Notes: generated by a model from the sequence alone, not told the origin. A stretch of DNA of 64,000 nucleotides from Aquisphaera giovannonii (GCF_008087625.1 NZ_CP042997.1:8370001-8434000), one strand, 5' to 3'. Shown: positions 29,880 to 38,649, counted from the first letter of the stretch. Made by a program: numbers and translations.

Positions 29880-30327
29880 CGAGAACACGCGGGCCTACAT
29901 CCTGCCGTGCGCCGTCACGTCGGAAGGCGCGGGCTATCGTTTCACCCTGCACCTCACCGCCCTGGACAGCGTCGGGGTCGGGCTCGACAGCCTGGAGTTC
30001 CAGGCCACCGACCGCACCGAGTGGTCGTCGGAGGAGCTGAACGCCTGGGGCACGCGCCTGGCCGACCGGGTCACCTACCTCCTGGAGCCGCTCAAGGTCC
30101 TGGAGATCGATGCCGGCGGCGGCGAGGTGCAGCTCCGCAGCCAGGCCCCCACGCCCCGCAATGATCGCCGGTCCTATTACGAGGTGCGCCTCTTCCGGTC
30201 CGGCCTGCTCCGCCTCGAGCGGATCGCCTTCGACGAGGCCACCCGCCGCCGCGAGCGGGCCGCCTGCCACCTCACGCGCGAGGTCCTCGAGCGCCTCGCC
30301 AACGACATCGTCGCCAGCTCGAAGTGA
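29845..30327 (+). CDS. Small protein overlapping spoVR, function unknown
   Basis: 160 residues from ATG 29845, with GGGAGG 9 bases upstream, overlapping spoVR by 35 bases. Sequence is coherent and soluble, with beta-rich stretches (YRFTLHLTALDSVGVGLDSLEF, VQLRSQAPTP, YYEVRLFRSGLLRLERIAF) and a C-terminal helix (TREVLERLANDIVASS). I do not recognise the family. Overlap with spoVR implies translational coupling and a role with the PrkA/YeaH/SpoVR module. Confidence 0.75.
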   Translation: MSPSREIAAALDENTRAYILPCAVTSEGAGYRFTLHLTALDSVGVGLDSLEFQATDRTEWSSEELNAWGTRLADRVTYLLEPLKVLEIDAGGGEVQLRSQAPTPRNDRRSYYEVRLFRSGLLRLERIAFDEATRRRERAACHLTREVLERLANDIVASSK

Positions 30328-30359
30328 GCGCCGACGACCATGACAACTCCCTCACGCCC

Positions 30360-30404
30360 CTACTGAACCCGGCCGGCCCGTCGCGGACCGGCCGCGTTCA
30401 GTAG
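30360..30404. terminator. Hairpin between convergent genes (bidirectional terminator candidate)
   Basis: A 9-bp perfect outer stem (CTACTGAAC / GTTCAGTAG) and a 6-bp inner stem (GGCCGG / CCGGCC) enclose a small loop. The right arm includes the stop codon of the M56 gene. There is no long T-run on either side, so termination would be by the hairpin alone or with Rho. Confidence 0.5.
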
Positions 30405-33400
30405 TCTTCCTCCTCGTCGATCGGCCAGACCTGGAGGAACCTCCGCTCCAGCCGCCGCCACCGCTCGGGTCCCGGCGGGATGGCGAGCACGGTGACGACG
30501 GCCTGCCGCATCCGCTCGCGGAGCGACTCCCGCCCCTCCTCCCCCGCCTCGTCCGGGAACCGGCCGATCAGCGACGCCGCCTGGTGAGGCGCGATGAACG
30601 CCGCCGCAGTCACCAGAGACTCCGCCTGGAACGAGGTGTCCCGGCCGCCGGTCGTCGTCAGCTTGTCGAGCTGCGTGCGGATCAGGCCGTCGAGGACCCG
30701 GCGCCCGAGGTCGCGATCATACCGCGCGACCATCGCCGCCACGCGGGCCCCCGCGATCAGCGGGATCTCCGCCCGGCCGTCGTCTCCCCGATACGCCGGG
30801 CGCATCGCGAGGGTCCGCCAGATGGCCTCGCGGACCCGCGTCGGGTCGACCTCCTCGACGATGGGCAGCAGCCCCGCGGCCGCCGTGCAGGCCATGGCCA
30901 GCCCATCCCACTGGTCCTGATTCCCGCGTGATGTCGCGTCGAGCAGGTCGAAGGCCTCGTCCAGGAGCTTGCCGGCCAGCCTGCGGTCGCCCTTCGCCCG
31001 GGCGATCCCGAGCGCCATGGCGGCGAGGGCCCGGGCCTTGTCCCGATAGTTGGTCATGACCGTCCGGGCCAGGTTGAGGGCCCGGGCCCGGTCGACGGCG
31101 ACCATCCGGTAGCAGACGCGCTGGATGTACGTGTCGCGGAAGTTGGGCCACGAATCGCGCATCGTCCGGACGATGCGCTCGGCCTCGGCGGGATCCTTCG
31201 CGGCGATCCGATGGGCGATGTGCCCCAGGCTGGCCGTGTAGTCCCTGTCCTCCTCGGTCCCCTTGAGGACCTCGAACGCCGCGGGGACGTCGATCAGGGC
31301 GAGTTCCTCGGCGAGCCGCCGCCGGGCGAAGGCCGCGTATCCCGTCGTGGGCAGGCGGAGCGCCGTCTGCTGGCCCTCGCGGAGCAGGCTGGTTGCCAGG
31401 TCCGTGCGGCCCAGGTCCAGGTTCCTCCGCCCCAGGTCGGCCATCCGCAGCACGCGATTCTCGGCCTCGGCCAGGGCGCGGCCGGCGACGAGCGACTCGT
31501 CGAGCAGGGCCAGCCTCCGCGATCGGTCGGCCGCGGGCACTCGACGGCTCAGGAGCTCATAGGCATACGTCCTGGCGTTCGGATCCCGGATGCCCGCGAC
31601 GATTTCCGCGGCCTCGTCGGGGCTATCCGCCGCGATCTCCTCGGCAAGCCCGCCGCGCAAGTATCCATTCCGGTTCGCCGCATCCTCGGGCGGGAGGCGG
31701 TCGACGAACTCGCGGGCCCGGGCAGGGTCCACCCTGGCGACGATGCGAAGGATCCAGTCGAGGTTGCGGACCTTCGGGTCCTTGAGGGCCCGCTCGGCAT
31801 CGTCGTCGAAGACGACATGGATCAGCTTCTTCTCCTGCTCGCGACTCATCGCGGGAGGCGAGCTTCGGAGAGGAACCGGCGCCGGGCCATCGGCCCTCTC
31901 GAGCGTGATGTCGGCCGTCGTCGCACCGGCCTCGATGAGCCTGCCGGCGAACCGGTATCCCTCCTTCGCCGCGAACACGAAGGCCGGCTCGGCGAAGATC
32001 CCGGACAGGCGATAACGGCCCGCCTGGTCGGTTTCCACCTCTTCCGAATTCGGGCCGTCGCCGGCCTGCCGGACCTTCGCCCCCGGGACGGGATTGCCGC
32101 CCGGATCGAGGATCCTCCCCTCCACGGCCCGCAATCGCCGGAGCACCACGTCCCCGAGCTTCGGGGCCGTATCGGGCCCGAGGGCCAGCCAGGGCGAGCC
32201 ATCCGACATCAGGTGCCCGGCGCCGGGGTCGACTTCGGCGCGATAGTCGAACCCGCGTTTGATCCGTCGGGCCGTCGTGAATCGCCCTGCCTCGTCGGTA
32301 CGGATCTCGCCCGCGCCGTCGAGCCGGAGATCCTCGGCAGAGGCGTCGTCCTTCATGCGCCGGACTTGGAGCCGGATGGGAGCCCGGGCGACCGGTGCGC
32401 CGGTCGTGTCGACCACGCGACCGGAGAGGGCGACCGTGTTCGCGTCGCTGATCACCAGCTTGACCGGCTCGTCGCGGCCGGCGGCGGCGGGCTGCGGCGA
32501 GGCCGTCCTCGCCTCGTCGCGCTCGGCCTCGAGCATCACGTTGGCCCCCGCGTGGATGCCCTGGAGGACGAAATCGCCGCGGGGCGACGTGCTCGCGCTC
32601 GCGTTGAATCTCGAGCCGAGATGCAGCGTCGCGCCATTCGGCTGCTTGACCCCGGGCCCGATGCGGTCCCACGTGGCCACGACGCGGGCCCCCGCGACCG
32701 GCCGTCTCGCCTCGTCCGCGACGACTCCCCGCAAGGCCACGCCCCGCTCCAACTCGATCGGCGGCAATTCCTGGCCGTCGGCGACGACCTCGGGCATCTC
32801 GACCCCGCGGGTCAGCCGGATGTGTGCTTCGGGAGCCTCCAGGAGGCAGAATACCTTCTGGCCCGGCGGCGAGAGCACTTCGAATCGGCCCCGTTCGTCG
32901 CTCCTCGCCATGACGGGAGTGATCGGGGCGTTGCCCATCCAGCTGTGGAGCCGAACGCCCGCCCCCGCGACGGGCACGCCCGTCCCTTTCTCCCGGATTG
33001 TCCCCCGGACGCGCATCCAGCGGACCAGCGGGACGACGATGCGGACGACCCCGCCCTCGGCATGGACCTCCTTCACGAGCAGGTCGATCGGACGGTGGAC
33101 GGCGTCGTCCGGCAGGGTCGGCCAGGCGCTCAGGTTGCCGGGCAGGAGGTGGTCCCCGGAGAACGCGCCCCGGTCGTCGGTGATGACCTCGGTTTCCGTC
33201 GTGATCCATCCGGCGTCGGCCGGCTCCGTCGATGCGGAAAGCCAGAGCCTCAGCCCGCGGACCGCCGAGGGCTCCGTCGCGGTCACCCGGCCGGTCACGG
33301 CGACAGTCGCGGCGAGCTTCAGCTCCGCGCCGTCCGGGAACCCCTTCGGCCGATGGAAGACCTGGGCCCCGCCCCCCGGCGGCTCGACCCGGACGGCCTC

Positions 33401-34972
33401 GATGGAACCGCCGGACGGCCCGAGCAGCCGCGCGGAGCCTTCGCCGTCCGTCCTGGAGGCCAGCCGCTCGGCCAGCGGCTCGGGGAGTCGCAGCGGAGTT
33501 TCGCGGAGGGTGGCCGGCGTAACCTTCGCCGCGGCGAGGGGCCGGCCCTCGGCATCCGTGATGCGCAGGGACGTCTGCGAGGCGGGCGAGAGCGCGACCC
33601 GGATTGGGCGATCGGGATCGCCGCCCGACCGCGCGGGCCCGGCCTGCAGCATGGCGCGGCCGATGCCGTGCGTCTCGTGGTAGGACCAGACGGCCCGCGT
33701 CCCGATAGCCGGCCCCTCGAGGCGAGAGTCGTCCCAGGCTAGACGATATCGCCCCTCGGAATCGGTGCGCGCGTCGTCCAGCGAGATGGTCCTCGACTCC
33801 GGGTACGTCTCCGCGACGATCCAGACGTCCGCCCCCGGCACGGGCTTCCCCGCGGCGTCGATGACCGTCCCGGTCAGGGTCCGCCGGTCCTCGACGGCCG
33901 CCCGGGCCTGCGGGGCGCCGGGGATGAGGAGCAGGAACGCCGCGGCGAGCGACAGGGTCGATAGGGCAAGCGTCCCTGCCATCGCGCGGGAGGTCGGCTC
34001 CTCGGCCGGCATGACGCCCAGGACCCTCCGGATCCGCTTCAGCAGGGTCCCGCCCCGCGCCGACGGGGCGAGCGACCAGGTCCCTTGCCGGATCTCTTCG
34101 AGCGCGGCCAGGGCCCTCGCATAGTCGAGCGGGTCGCCGCAGCAGGCGACGGCCAGGTCGTCGCAGCAGTTCTCCCGTTCGGCTCGAATGCGCGACGAAA
34201 GCCACCAGGCCGCCGGGTGGAAGAAGAACAGGGTCTCGATCACACTCTGAGCGAGATTGACGAGGTAATCGTGCCGGCGGATGTGCGCCAGCTCGTGGCC
34301 GAGGATGAGCGCGAGCTGGTCCGGGGGCAGCCCGCTCAACGCCGAGGCCGGCAGCAGGACGACCGGCCGGATCCAGCCGACCACCATCGGCACCTGGACC
34401 CTCGCCGATTCCAGGAGCCGGACCGGCCTCCGCAGCCCCAGCCGATCGCGGAGCTTCGCGAGGGTCCGCTCCCATCCTTCCCCGACCGGGCGGACGCCCC
34501 GCCGGACGAGCCCGCGGAGCACCAGCCAGCCCCCGGCCAGGCGCGCCGAGAGCACGATGACGCCCAGCCCCCAGCAGGCGACGAGGGCCGGCACCCACGG
34601 CTCGAGTCGGCCTCGGAGCGTCGGCCGGACCGGCCGCGCCCGGCGCGTCCCCGATGCCAACGCCTCGCGCTCCCGGGCCTCGCGATCGGCCTCCCGGGTC
34701 GTCGGTGCCGGGGGGCCGGTGGCGGACCTCGGCGCGGCGGCCGGGGCCCCGAGCCGGGCGAAGGTCGCCGCCGGCCAGGCCGCCATGATCGCGAGCGCCG
34801 CGCAGCCGGCCAGGTAGCGGGCATTCGCCGACCGGCCCCGGAGCATCGCGAACGCCGCGGCCACGGCCGCCGCCACGGCCGCGAGCTGCCACGTCGAATG
34901 GATCAGCGTCCATCCCAATCGCATGAGGAGCGGGCTTGCCGAGGCACGACCCAGGATCGCCGCGATGTCCAT
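30398..34972 (-). CDS. Giant BlaR1-like M56 metallopeptidase with carboxypeptidase-regulatory-like repeats
   Basis: 1524 residues. The N-terminal 350 residues are an M56 (BlaR1/MecR1-type) membrane protease: hydrophobic segments, zinc motif HELAH (226-230), downstream E267 in RAERENCCDD, and a last membrane segment (LALSTLSLAAAFLLLIPG). Beyond it, about 360-1090, are several CarboxypepD_reg-like beta-sandwich units (GTVIDAAGKPVPGADVW; GTIREKGTGVPVAGAGV; GVVADEARRPVAGARV; GRVVDTTGAPVARAPI; GRILDPGGNPVPGAKV). The last 430 residues are helical and Ala/Arg/Glu-rich. It is 3 bases downstream of the BlaI-type repressor, giving a BlaR/BlaI-like pair, but with no penicillin-binding domain; the extracellular repeats may be the sensor. 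Confidence 0.9.
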   Translation of the reverse strand: MDIAAILGRASASPLLMRLGWTLIHSTWQLAAVAAAVAAAFAMLRGRSANARYLAGCAALAIMAAWPAATFARLGAPAAAPRSATGPPAPTTREADREAREREALASGTRRARPVRPTLRGRLEPWVPALVACWGLGVIVLSARLAGGWLVLRGLVRRGVRPVGEGWERTLAKLRDRLGLRRPVRLLESARVQVPMVVGWIRPVVLLPASALSGLPPDQLALILGHELAHIRRHDYLVNLAQSVIETLFFFHPAAWWLSSRIRAERENCCDDLAVACCGDPLDYARALAALEEIRQGTWSLAPSARGGTLLKRIRRVLGVMPAEEPTSRAMAGTLALSTLSLAAAFLLLIPGAPQARAAVEDRRTLTGTVIDAAGKPVPGADVWIVAETYPESRTISLDDARTDSEGRYRLAWDDSRLEGPAIGTRAVWSYHETHGIGRAMLQAGPARSGGDPDRPIRVALSPASQTSLRITDAEGRPLAAAKVTPATLRETPLRLPEPLAERLASRTDGEGSARLLGPSGGSIEAVRVEPPGGGAQVFHRPKGFPDGAELKLAATVAVTGRVTATEPSAVRGLRLWLSASTEPADAGWITTETEVITDDRGAFSGDHLLPGNLSAWPTLPDDAVHRPIDLLVKEVHAEGGVVRIVVPLVRWMRVRGTIREKGTGVPVAGAGVRLHSWMGNAPITPVMARSDERGRFEVLSPPGQKVFCLLEAPEAHIRLTRGVEMPEVVADGQELPPIELERGVALRGVVADEARRPVAGARVVATWDRIGPGVKQPNGATLHLGSRFNASASTSPRGDFVLQGIHAGANVMLEAERDEARTASPQPAAAGRDEPVKLVISDANTVALSGRVVDTTGAPVARAPIRLQVRRMKDDASAEDLRLDGAGEIRTDEAGRFTTARRIKRGFDYRAEVDPGAGHLMSDGSPWLALGPDTAPKLGDVVLRRLRAVEGRILDPGGNPVPGAKVRQAGDGPNSEEVETDQAGRYRLSGIFAEPAFVFAAKEGYRFAGRLIEAGATTADITLERADGPAPVPLRSSPPAMSREQEKKLIHVVFDDDAERALKDPKVRNLDWILRIVARVDPARAREFVDRLPPEDAANRNGYLRGGLAEEIAADSPDEAAEIVAGIRDPNARTYAYELLSRRVPAADRSRRLALLDESLVAGRALAEAENRVLRMADLGRRNLDLGRTDLATSLLREGQQTALRLPTTGYAAFARRRLAEELALIDVPAAFEVLKGTEEDRDYTASLGHIAHRIAAKDPAEAERIVRTMRDSWPNFRDTYIQRVCYRMVAVDRARALNLARTVMTNYRDKARALAAMALGIARAKGDRRLAGKLLDEAFDLLDATSRGNQDQWDGLAMACTAAAGLLPIVEEVDPTRVREAIWRTLAMRPAYRGDDGRAEIPLIAGARVAAMVARYDRDLGRRVLDGLIRTQLDKLTTTGGRDTSFQAESLVTAAAFIAPHQAASLIGRFPDEAGEEGRESLRERMRQAVVTVLAIPPGPERWRRLERRFLQVWPIDEEEDY

Positions 34973-34975
34973 CGA

Positions 34976-35368
34976 TCACCCCCCCTGCTCGCGCTCCATT
35001 CGCTCGATGAGCTCCCGGATCTGCGACAGCTCCTCCGGCGGCGTCTTCCGCGACGAGAGCGCCTGCATCACGAGCTTCAGCGCCGAGCCGCCGAAGGCAC
35101 GCTCCAGGAGGTCGCCCACGAGCTGACGCTGCGTCCTCGCCTCCGTTTGAGCAGCCCGGTAGACGTGGGGCCGGCTCGACTCGTCGCGGGCCACGAGCCC
35201 CTTCTCCAGCATGATCTGGAGCAGCTTCAGCACCGTCGTGTAGCCCGTGGGCTTCGCCCGCGACGCCGCCTCGTGGACCTGCTTCAGCGTGCCCGGCCCT
35301 TCGCGCCAGAGCACGCGGAGGATCGCCAGCTCCGCCTCCGTGGGCCTCGGGATCTTGCCGCCCGCCAT
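34976..35368 (-). CDS. BlaI/MecI/CopY-family transcriptional repressor
   Basis: 130 residues from ATG 35368, chosen because GGAGG lies 8 bases upstream; a GTG at 35386 has no ribosome site. Winged helix: PTEAELAILRVLWREGPGTLKQVHEAAS, then TGYTTVLKLLQIMLEKGLVARDE with the recognition helix. The C-terminal dimerisation and cleavage region ends LIERMEREQ. In BlaI/BlaR systems the M56 protease, once activated, leads to cleavage of the repressor; here the M56 gene starts 3 bases after the stop. Two matching palindromes lie in its promoter, indicating autorepression. Confidence 0.94.
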   Translation of the reverse strand: MAGGKIPRPTEAELAILRVLWREGPGTLKQVHEAASRAKPTGYTTVLKLLQIMLEKGLVARDESSRPHVYRAAQTEARTQRQLVGDLLERAFGGSALKLVMQALSSRKTPPEELSQIRELIERMEREQGG

Positions 35369-35403
35369 CCGGATCGCCTCCGTCACATGGAAAGAACGCG
35401 CCG

Positions 35404-35432
35404 ATATTACGAAGGGCTTCGTAAGAAGTCAA
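35404..35432 (-). promoter_or_regulatory. Promoter of the BlaI-M56 operon
   Basis: On the minus strand: TTGACT (35427-35432), 17-bp spacer, TAATAT (35404-35409). The -10 lies 35 bases from the ATG at 35368. Almost the whole spacer is occupied by the operator palindrome. Confidence 0.75.
35407..35424. promoter_or_regulatory. BlaI-type operator 1 (TTACGAAG-GG-CTTCGTAA)
   Basis: 8-bp perfect inverted repeats around a 2-bp centre, placed between -35 and -10 of the operon promoter. Binding here would block RNA polymerase. Confidence 0.8.
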
Positions 35433-35445
35433 CGAAGCTCTTCGT
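35432..35445. promoter_or_regulatory. BlaI-type operator 2 (ACGAAG-CT-CTTCGT)
   Basis: 6-bp perfect inverted repeats matching operator 1, starting at the -35 edge. The two centres are 23 bp apart, about two helical turns, so two repressor dimers could sit on the same face. Confidence 0.75.
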
Positions 35446-35527
35446 AAACTCGCACGTCCCCCGCCGCCGGGACCGAGTCGCGAGGCGTCTCGCGCCGATT
35501 CCATTCCTGGCCGGCATCGGCCGGGTG

Positions 35528-35533
35528 TAGAAT
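35528..35533 (+). promoter_or_regulatory. Possible -10 element (TAGAAT) before the gene at 35588
   Basis: TAGAATG lies 55 bases upstream of the likely ATG; the -35 is weak (TTCCTG at 18 bp). Divergent from the BlaI promoter. Confidence 0.3.
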
Positions 35534-35587
35534 GAGGACGCCGTGCGTGTCATCGACCCCAAGAGATGCGGGATGCCGGGGGCTGCG

Positions 35588-36232
35588 ATGTCCAATCAAG
35601 CGGATCCGAGCCGGGATCGCGAGCTGGATGCCCTGGTCGAGGAGTTCCTCAGGTCGCGCCGAGGTGCCTGGCGAATTCGCCGCATCGGAGGCCGGAATCA
35701 CGCCGATGTGCAGGACCACCGAGATTGGTGGTCCTGGGCTCCGCATTGCAAGCTCACCTTCATGGTCCTCCTGTTGTGCCTGAAGGACCGTGCCCGCTCG
35801 TTGCGGCTGGAACCGCCGGACGATCCGGATGGCGAGGGATTGTCCCGGATGTCCTACGTCATCTCCGACGCCTCCCACGACCTCGTTCCCCCTCCTCGCC
35901 ACACCCTCCCGGGGATCTCGCAGGAATTCCGGAGGCTCGCGGGCCTATCTTCCTGGATGCGTCGCCTCGGCATCGCCGTCAGGGCCCTGGCTCGCCGGAT
36001 CGACGATCGGCAGGAAGGGGCGGATACAGGCACCTTCCGCATCACCTGCGGGGAAGACGGCTGCGACGTGACTGTACGGATCGAGCCGACCTCGAAGGGG
36101 GATCGTCTGATCGTGTCGATCTCGGACGTCGCTCCGACGCTGTCCGTCGCGTCCGACGACATCCTCCGGCGTCTGATGGCAACACGGAGGCGTATTCAAA
36201 AGAACTCCGCGAGGGTCTCGAAAGGGAGTTGA
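35588..36232 (+). CDS. Protein of unknown function
   Basis: 214 residues from ATG 35588 (in-frame ATG at 35573 and GTG at 35543 are alternatives; none has a strong ribosome site). Contains acidic and Arg-rich helices (RDRELDALVEEFLRSRRG; SWMRRLGIAVRALARRIDD) and a small beta-rich C-terminal part (TFRITCGEDGCDVTVRIEPTS). No motif recognised. It is followed within a few bases by the next small gene, so the two are probably co-transcribed. Confidence 0.65.
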   Translation: MSNQADPSRDRELDALVEEFLRSRRGAWRIRRIGGRNHADVQDHRDWWSWAPHCKLTFMVLLLCLKDRARSLRLEPPDDPDGEGLSRMSYVISDASHDLVPPPRHTLPGISQEFRRLAGLSSWMRRLGIAVRALARRIDDRQEGADTGTFRITCGEDGCDVTVRIEPTSKGDRLIVSISDVAPTLSVASDDILRRLMATRRRIQKNSARVSKGS

Positions 36233-36237
36233 GTCCG

Positions 36238-36696
36238 TTGAAAGCCGCGAAGAAATCCCGATTGTTCCTGCTCGCGGCCATCGTCCTGGCCGTTGCCGCC
36301 GGCGTGTCGGTCTACGTGGCGAGGGCCACGGGCCTTGCCGGCCCGTCCAGCAACGCCATCATGGTGGTAGCCCCGTACTGGTACAACGGGACGTGGGTGT
36401 TCGACGACCCGGCCGTCGGCCTGCGGCGAGAGCCGTTCGTGGCGGGCGTGCCGGAGATGATCGACGTGCTGGTGAAGGACATCCCCGGGGCGAAGGACGG
36501 CTTCCGCCTGCTCTTCTCCGCCAACCCGTTCCCCGGCCATCAGAAGACGCTCACCTGGCTCCGGGGCGACTCGCAGGGCAACTTCTACCGGCTCGAGGGG
36601 ACGTCCATGGAGGGCTGGATCTGCCCGGCGATGTTCCGTTACTACAGGCGCCCGCCGGCGTCCCTGTACGTGAAGGCGGAGCCCATCGCACGGTGA
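36238..36696 (+). CDS. Membrane-anchored small protein, DUF6717-like
   Basis: 152 residues from a TTG at 36238, chosen because GGGAG lies 9 bases upstream and the hydrophobic segment follows directly (LFLLAAIVLAVAAGVSVYVA). The soluble part has a well-preserved block (VVAPYWYNGTWVFDDPAVG, then REPFVAGVPEMIDVLV, then MEGWICPAMFRYY) that I associate with the DUF6717 family; that link is from memory and not certain. Function unknown. The N-terminal anchor is the unusual part. Confidence 0.65.
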   Translation: MKAAKKSRLFLLAAIVLAVAAGVSVYVARATGLAGPSSNAIMVVAPYWYNGTWVFDDPAVGLRREPFVAGVPEMIDVLVKDIPGAKDGFRLLFSANPFPGHQKTLTWLRGDSQGNFYRLEGTSMEGWICPAMFRYYRRPPASLYVKAEPIAR

Positions 36697-36744
36697 GGCA
36701 GGCAGGAGGCCCCGGACGCGGGTCTTCCCGGGAGTCGGATCGCG

Positions 36745-37635
36745 ATGTTGCGGCATGCCTCTTTCGTGATGGCCGGGCTCGCGGCCGTCGGCCTGCTTGT
36801 CGGGATCGGGATGGCCATCCGGGCGCACATCCGACGCGCGGGGCGTCTCGCCGCGCCTCCCGGTGAAGGACCGGGCCCGATCCGCCTCGGCTCGGTGCCG
36901 GCCCGGACCGACGACGTCGGCGCGGCGTCCCGTTCTTGGCGTATGCTGCGCTGGCTGCTCGCGCTCCCGCTCCTGGTGCCGATCGCCGCGCTGGTCTTCC
37001 TCGTGATCGCGATCGCACTGCTGGCATGGTTCGCGGCCGTCTTCCTGATCCACCGGGCCTACTGGCTGCGATGGAAGCTCCTCGGCATCCCCATGCCGTA
37101 TCGGAGGCAATGGGAGTCGGACGCGGACGATCGATTCTGGAGCATCATCGAGGCCGACGGGGGGTCGATCCGGGATGAGCCGGAGCAGCAGCTGGAGGCG
37201 ATCCGGAGCCGCCTCCGGCAGAAGAGGCCCGGCTACGCCGACCTCGCGGAGTTCCGGGCCCACCTCGCTCGCAGGATGGCCGACGCATGCACCGCGGACC
37301 TTCGAGCCGCATGCCTCCTGATCCACGGCCGAGATTCCGAGGAGGACTTCGCGAACTTCCGAGCCTGGTTGGTTGCTCGCGGCGAGTCCATCTATCGCGC
37401 GGCCCTGCTCGACGCCGACTCGCTGGCCGACGTGGTCGAACCCTATCGCGACGACTGCCGGCTCGCCGGCCTCCGGGCGGTCGCCGAAGAGGTCTTGCGA
37501 GAGGTGGCGAATGACGGCTTCTTTCAAGGTCCGGCCGCGATCCCGCCTGCAACCATGGAATGCGGCTGGGATTTCGGCGACCCGGAGCAGGTCTCGCGTC
37601 GCCTGCCCCGCCTGGCGGCACTGTATCTGGCCTGA
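36745..37635 (+). CDS. DUF4240-domain protein with N-terminal membrane segments
   Basis: 296 residues. Two hydrophobic segments (about 8-26 and 69-102) precede a DUF4240-like domain that starts FWSIIEADGG and contains EDFANFRAWLVARGESIYRAALLDADSLADV. DUF4240 proteins are usually short and soluble; some occur near toxin-immunity loci, but no toxin is seen here. Function unknown. Third member of a plus-strand run of poorly known genes (35588-37635). Confidence 0.75.
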   Translation: MLRHASFVMAGLAAVGLLVGIGMAIRAHIRRAGRLAAPPGEGPGPIRLGSVPARTDDVGAASRSWRMLRWLLALPLLVPIAALVFLVIAIALLAWFAAVFLIHRAYWLRWKLLGIPMPYRRQWESDADDRFWSIIEADGGSIRDEPEQQLEAIRSRLRQKRPGYADLAEFRAHLARRMADACTADLRAACLLIHGRDSEEDFANFRAWLVARGESIYRAALLDADSLADVVEPYRDDCRLAGLRAVAEEVLREVANDGFFQGPAAIPPATMECGWDFGDPEQVSRRLPRLAALYLA

Positions 37636-37716
37636 CCCAAGGCCCGGCATCGGGCCCCAGCTTGCCCCTCTCCGATATCTTTCATCAGGCTCTAGGATCG
37701 CCTCGACGGCTCGACT

Positions 37717-37722
37717 AGAATG
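37717..37722 (+). promoter_or_regulatory. Possible -10 element (TAGAAT) before hisF
   Basis: TAGAATG lies about 112 bases before the hisF ATG; no good -35 is visible. Confidence 0.25.
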
Positions 37723-37833
37723 AGTCGCTGGCCTTTCGAAGCGACGAACTGGACTGCAATTAGTGCCGCAGAAGATGGATAAGGGCGTACCGGGCGGGAT
37801 TCCGCCGGGCGGTGCGCCGCGATGGGGCTGCGC

Positions 37834-38649
37834 ATGCTGGCGAAGCGGATCATCCCCTGCCTCGACGTGAACCACGGCCGGGTGGTCAAGGGGACGAATT
37901 TCCTCAACCTGCGGGACGCCGGCGACCCGGTGGAGGTCGCCGCGCGGTACGACGCGGAGGGGGCGGACGAGCTCGTCTTCCTCGACATCACCGCCAGCCA
38001 CGAGGGGCGGGAGATCCTCTGGGACGTCGTCCGCCGGACGGCCGAGGTCTGCTTCATGCCGCTCACGGTCGGCGGCGGCATCCGCAGCCTGGAGGACATC
38101 CGGGCCCTGCTGAATGCCGGGGCGGACAAGGTCTCGATCAATTCGGCCGCGGTCCGCGACCCGGAGCTCGTCCGCCGGGCGGCCCGACGGTTCGGCAGCC
38201 AGTGCATCGTGGTGAACATCGACCCCAAGCGCGTCACCCGCGAGGGCCGCGAGGCGTGGGAGGTGCACATCAACGGCGGCCGGATCCCGACCGGGCTCGA
38301 GGCGGTCGCCTGGGCGAGAGAGGTCCAGCGCCTGGGCGCGGGGGAGATCGTCCTGACCAGCATGGACGCCGACGGCACCAAGAACGGCTACGACCTGGAG
38401 ATGACCCGGGCCGTGGTCGATGCCGTGGAGGTCCCCGTCGTCGCCTCCGGCGGCGCCGGGAACCCGGAGCACCTGAGGGCCGCCCTGGCCGACGCCGGCG
38501 CGAGCGCGGCGCTGGCGGCGAGCATCTTCCACTATCGCGAGTACTCGATCGCCGATGCCAAGGCCTATCTGGCCGGCCGCGGCGTCCCGGTGCGGCTGGT
38601 CGAGCACGGCGGCCGGGCCCACGCCCCCCCCGCCGTCGCGTCGTCCTGA
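37834..38649 (+). CDS. hisF: Imidazole glycerol phosphate synthase subunit HisF
   Basis: 271 residues from the ATG at 37834 ([12 protein letters not shown], the usual start; an ATG 12 bases upstream is also in frame). It is a TIM-barrel cyclase of histidine biosynthesis that uses ammonia from HisH to form IGP and AICAR. Catalytic D11 and D130 (VVNIDPKRV) are present, with [10 protein letters not shown] and [10 protein letters not shown] phosphate loops. hisH is not adjacent. A His/Ala-rich C-terminal extension of about 15 residues is unremarkable. Confidence 0.96.
   Translation: MLAKRIIPCLDVNHGRVVKGTNFLNLRDAGDPVEVAARYDAEGADELVFLDITASHEGREILWDVVRRTAEVCFMPLTVGGGIRSLEDIRALLNAGADKVSINSAAVRDPELVRRAARRFGSQCIVVNIDPKRVTREGREAWEVHINGGRIPTGLEAVAWAREVQRLGAGEIVLTSMDADGTKNGYDLEMTRAVVDAVEVPVVASGGAGNPEHLRAALADAGASAALAASIFHYREYSIADAKAYLAGRGVPVRLVEHGGRAHAPPAVASS

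Noticed and set aside
31211-33742. 843-codon plus-strand frame
   Set aside because: Antisense to the M56 giant gene, no recognisable domain.
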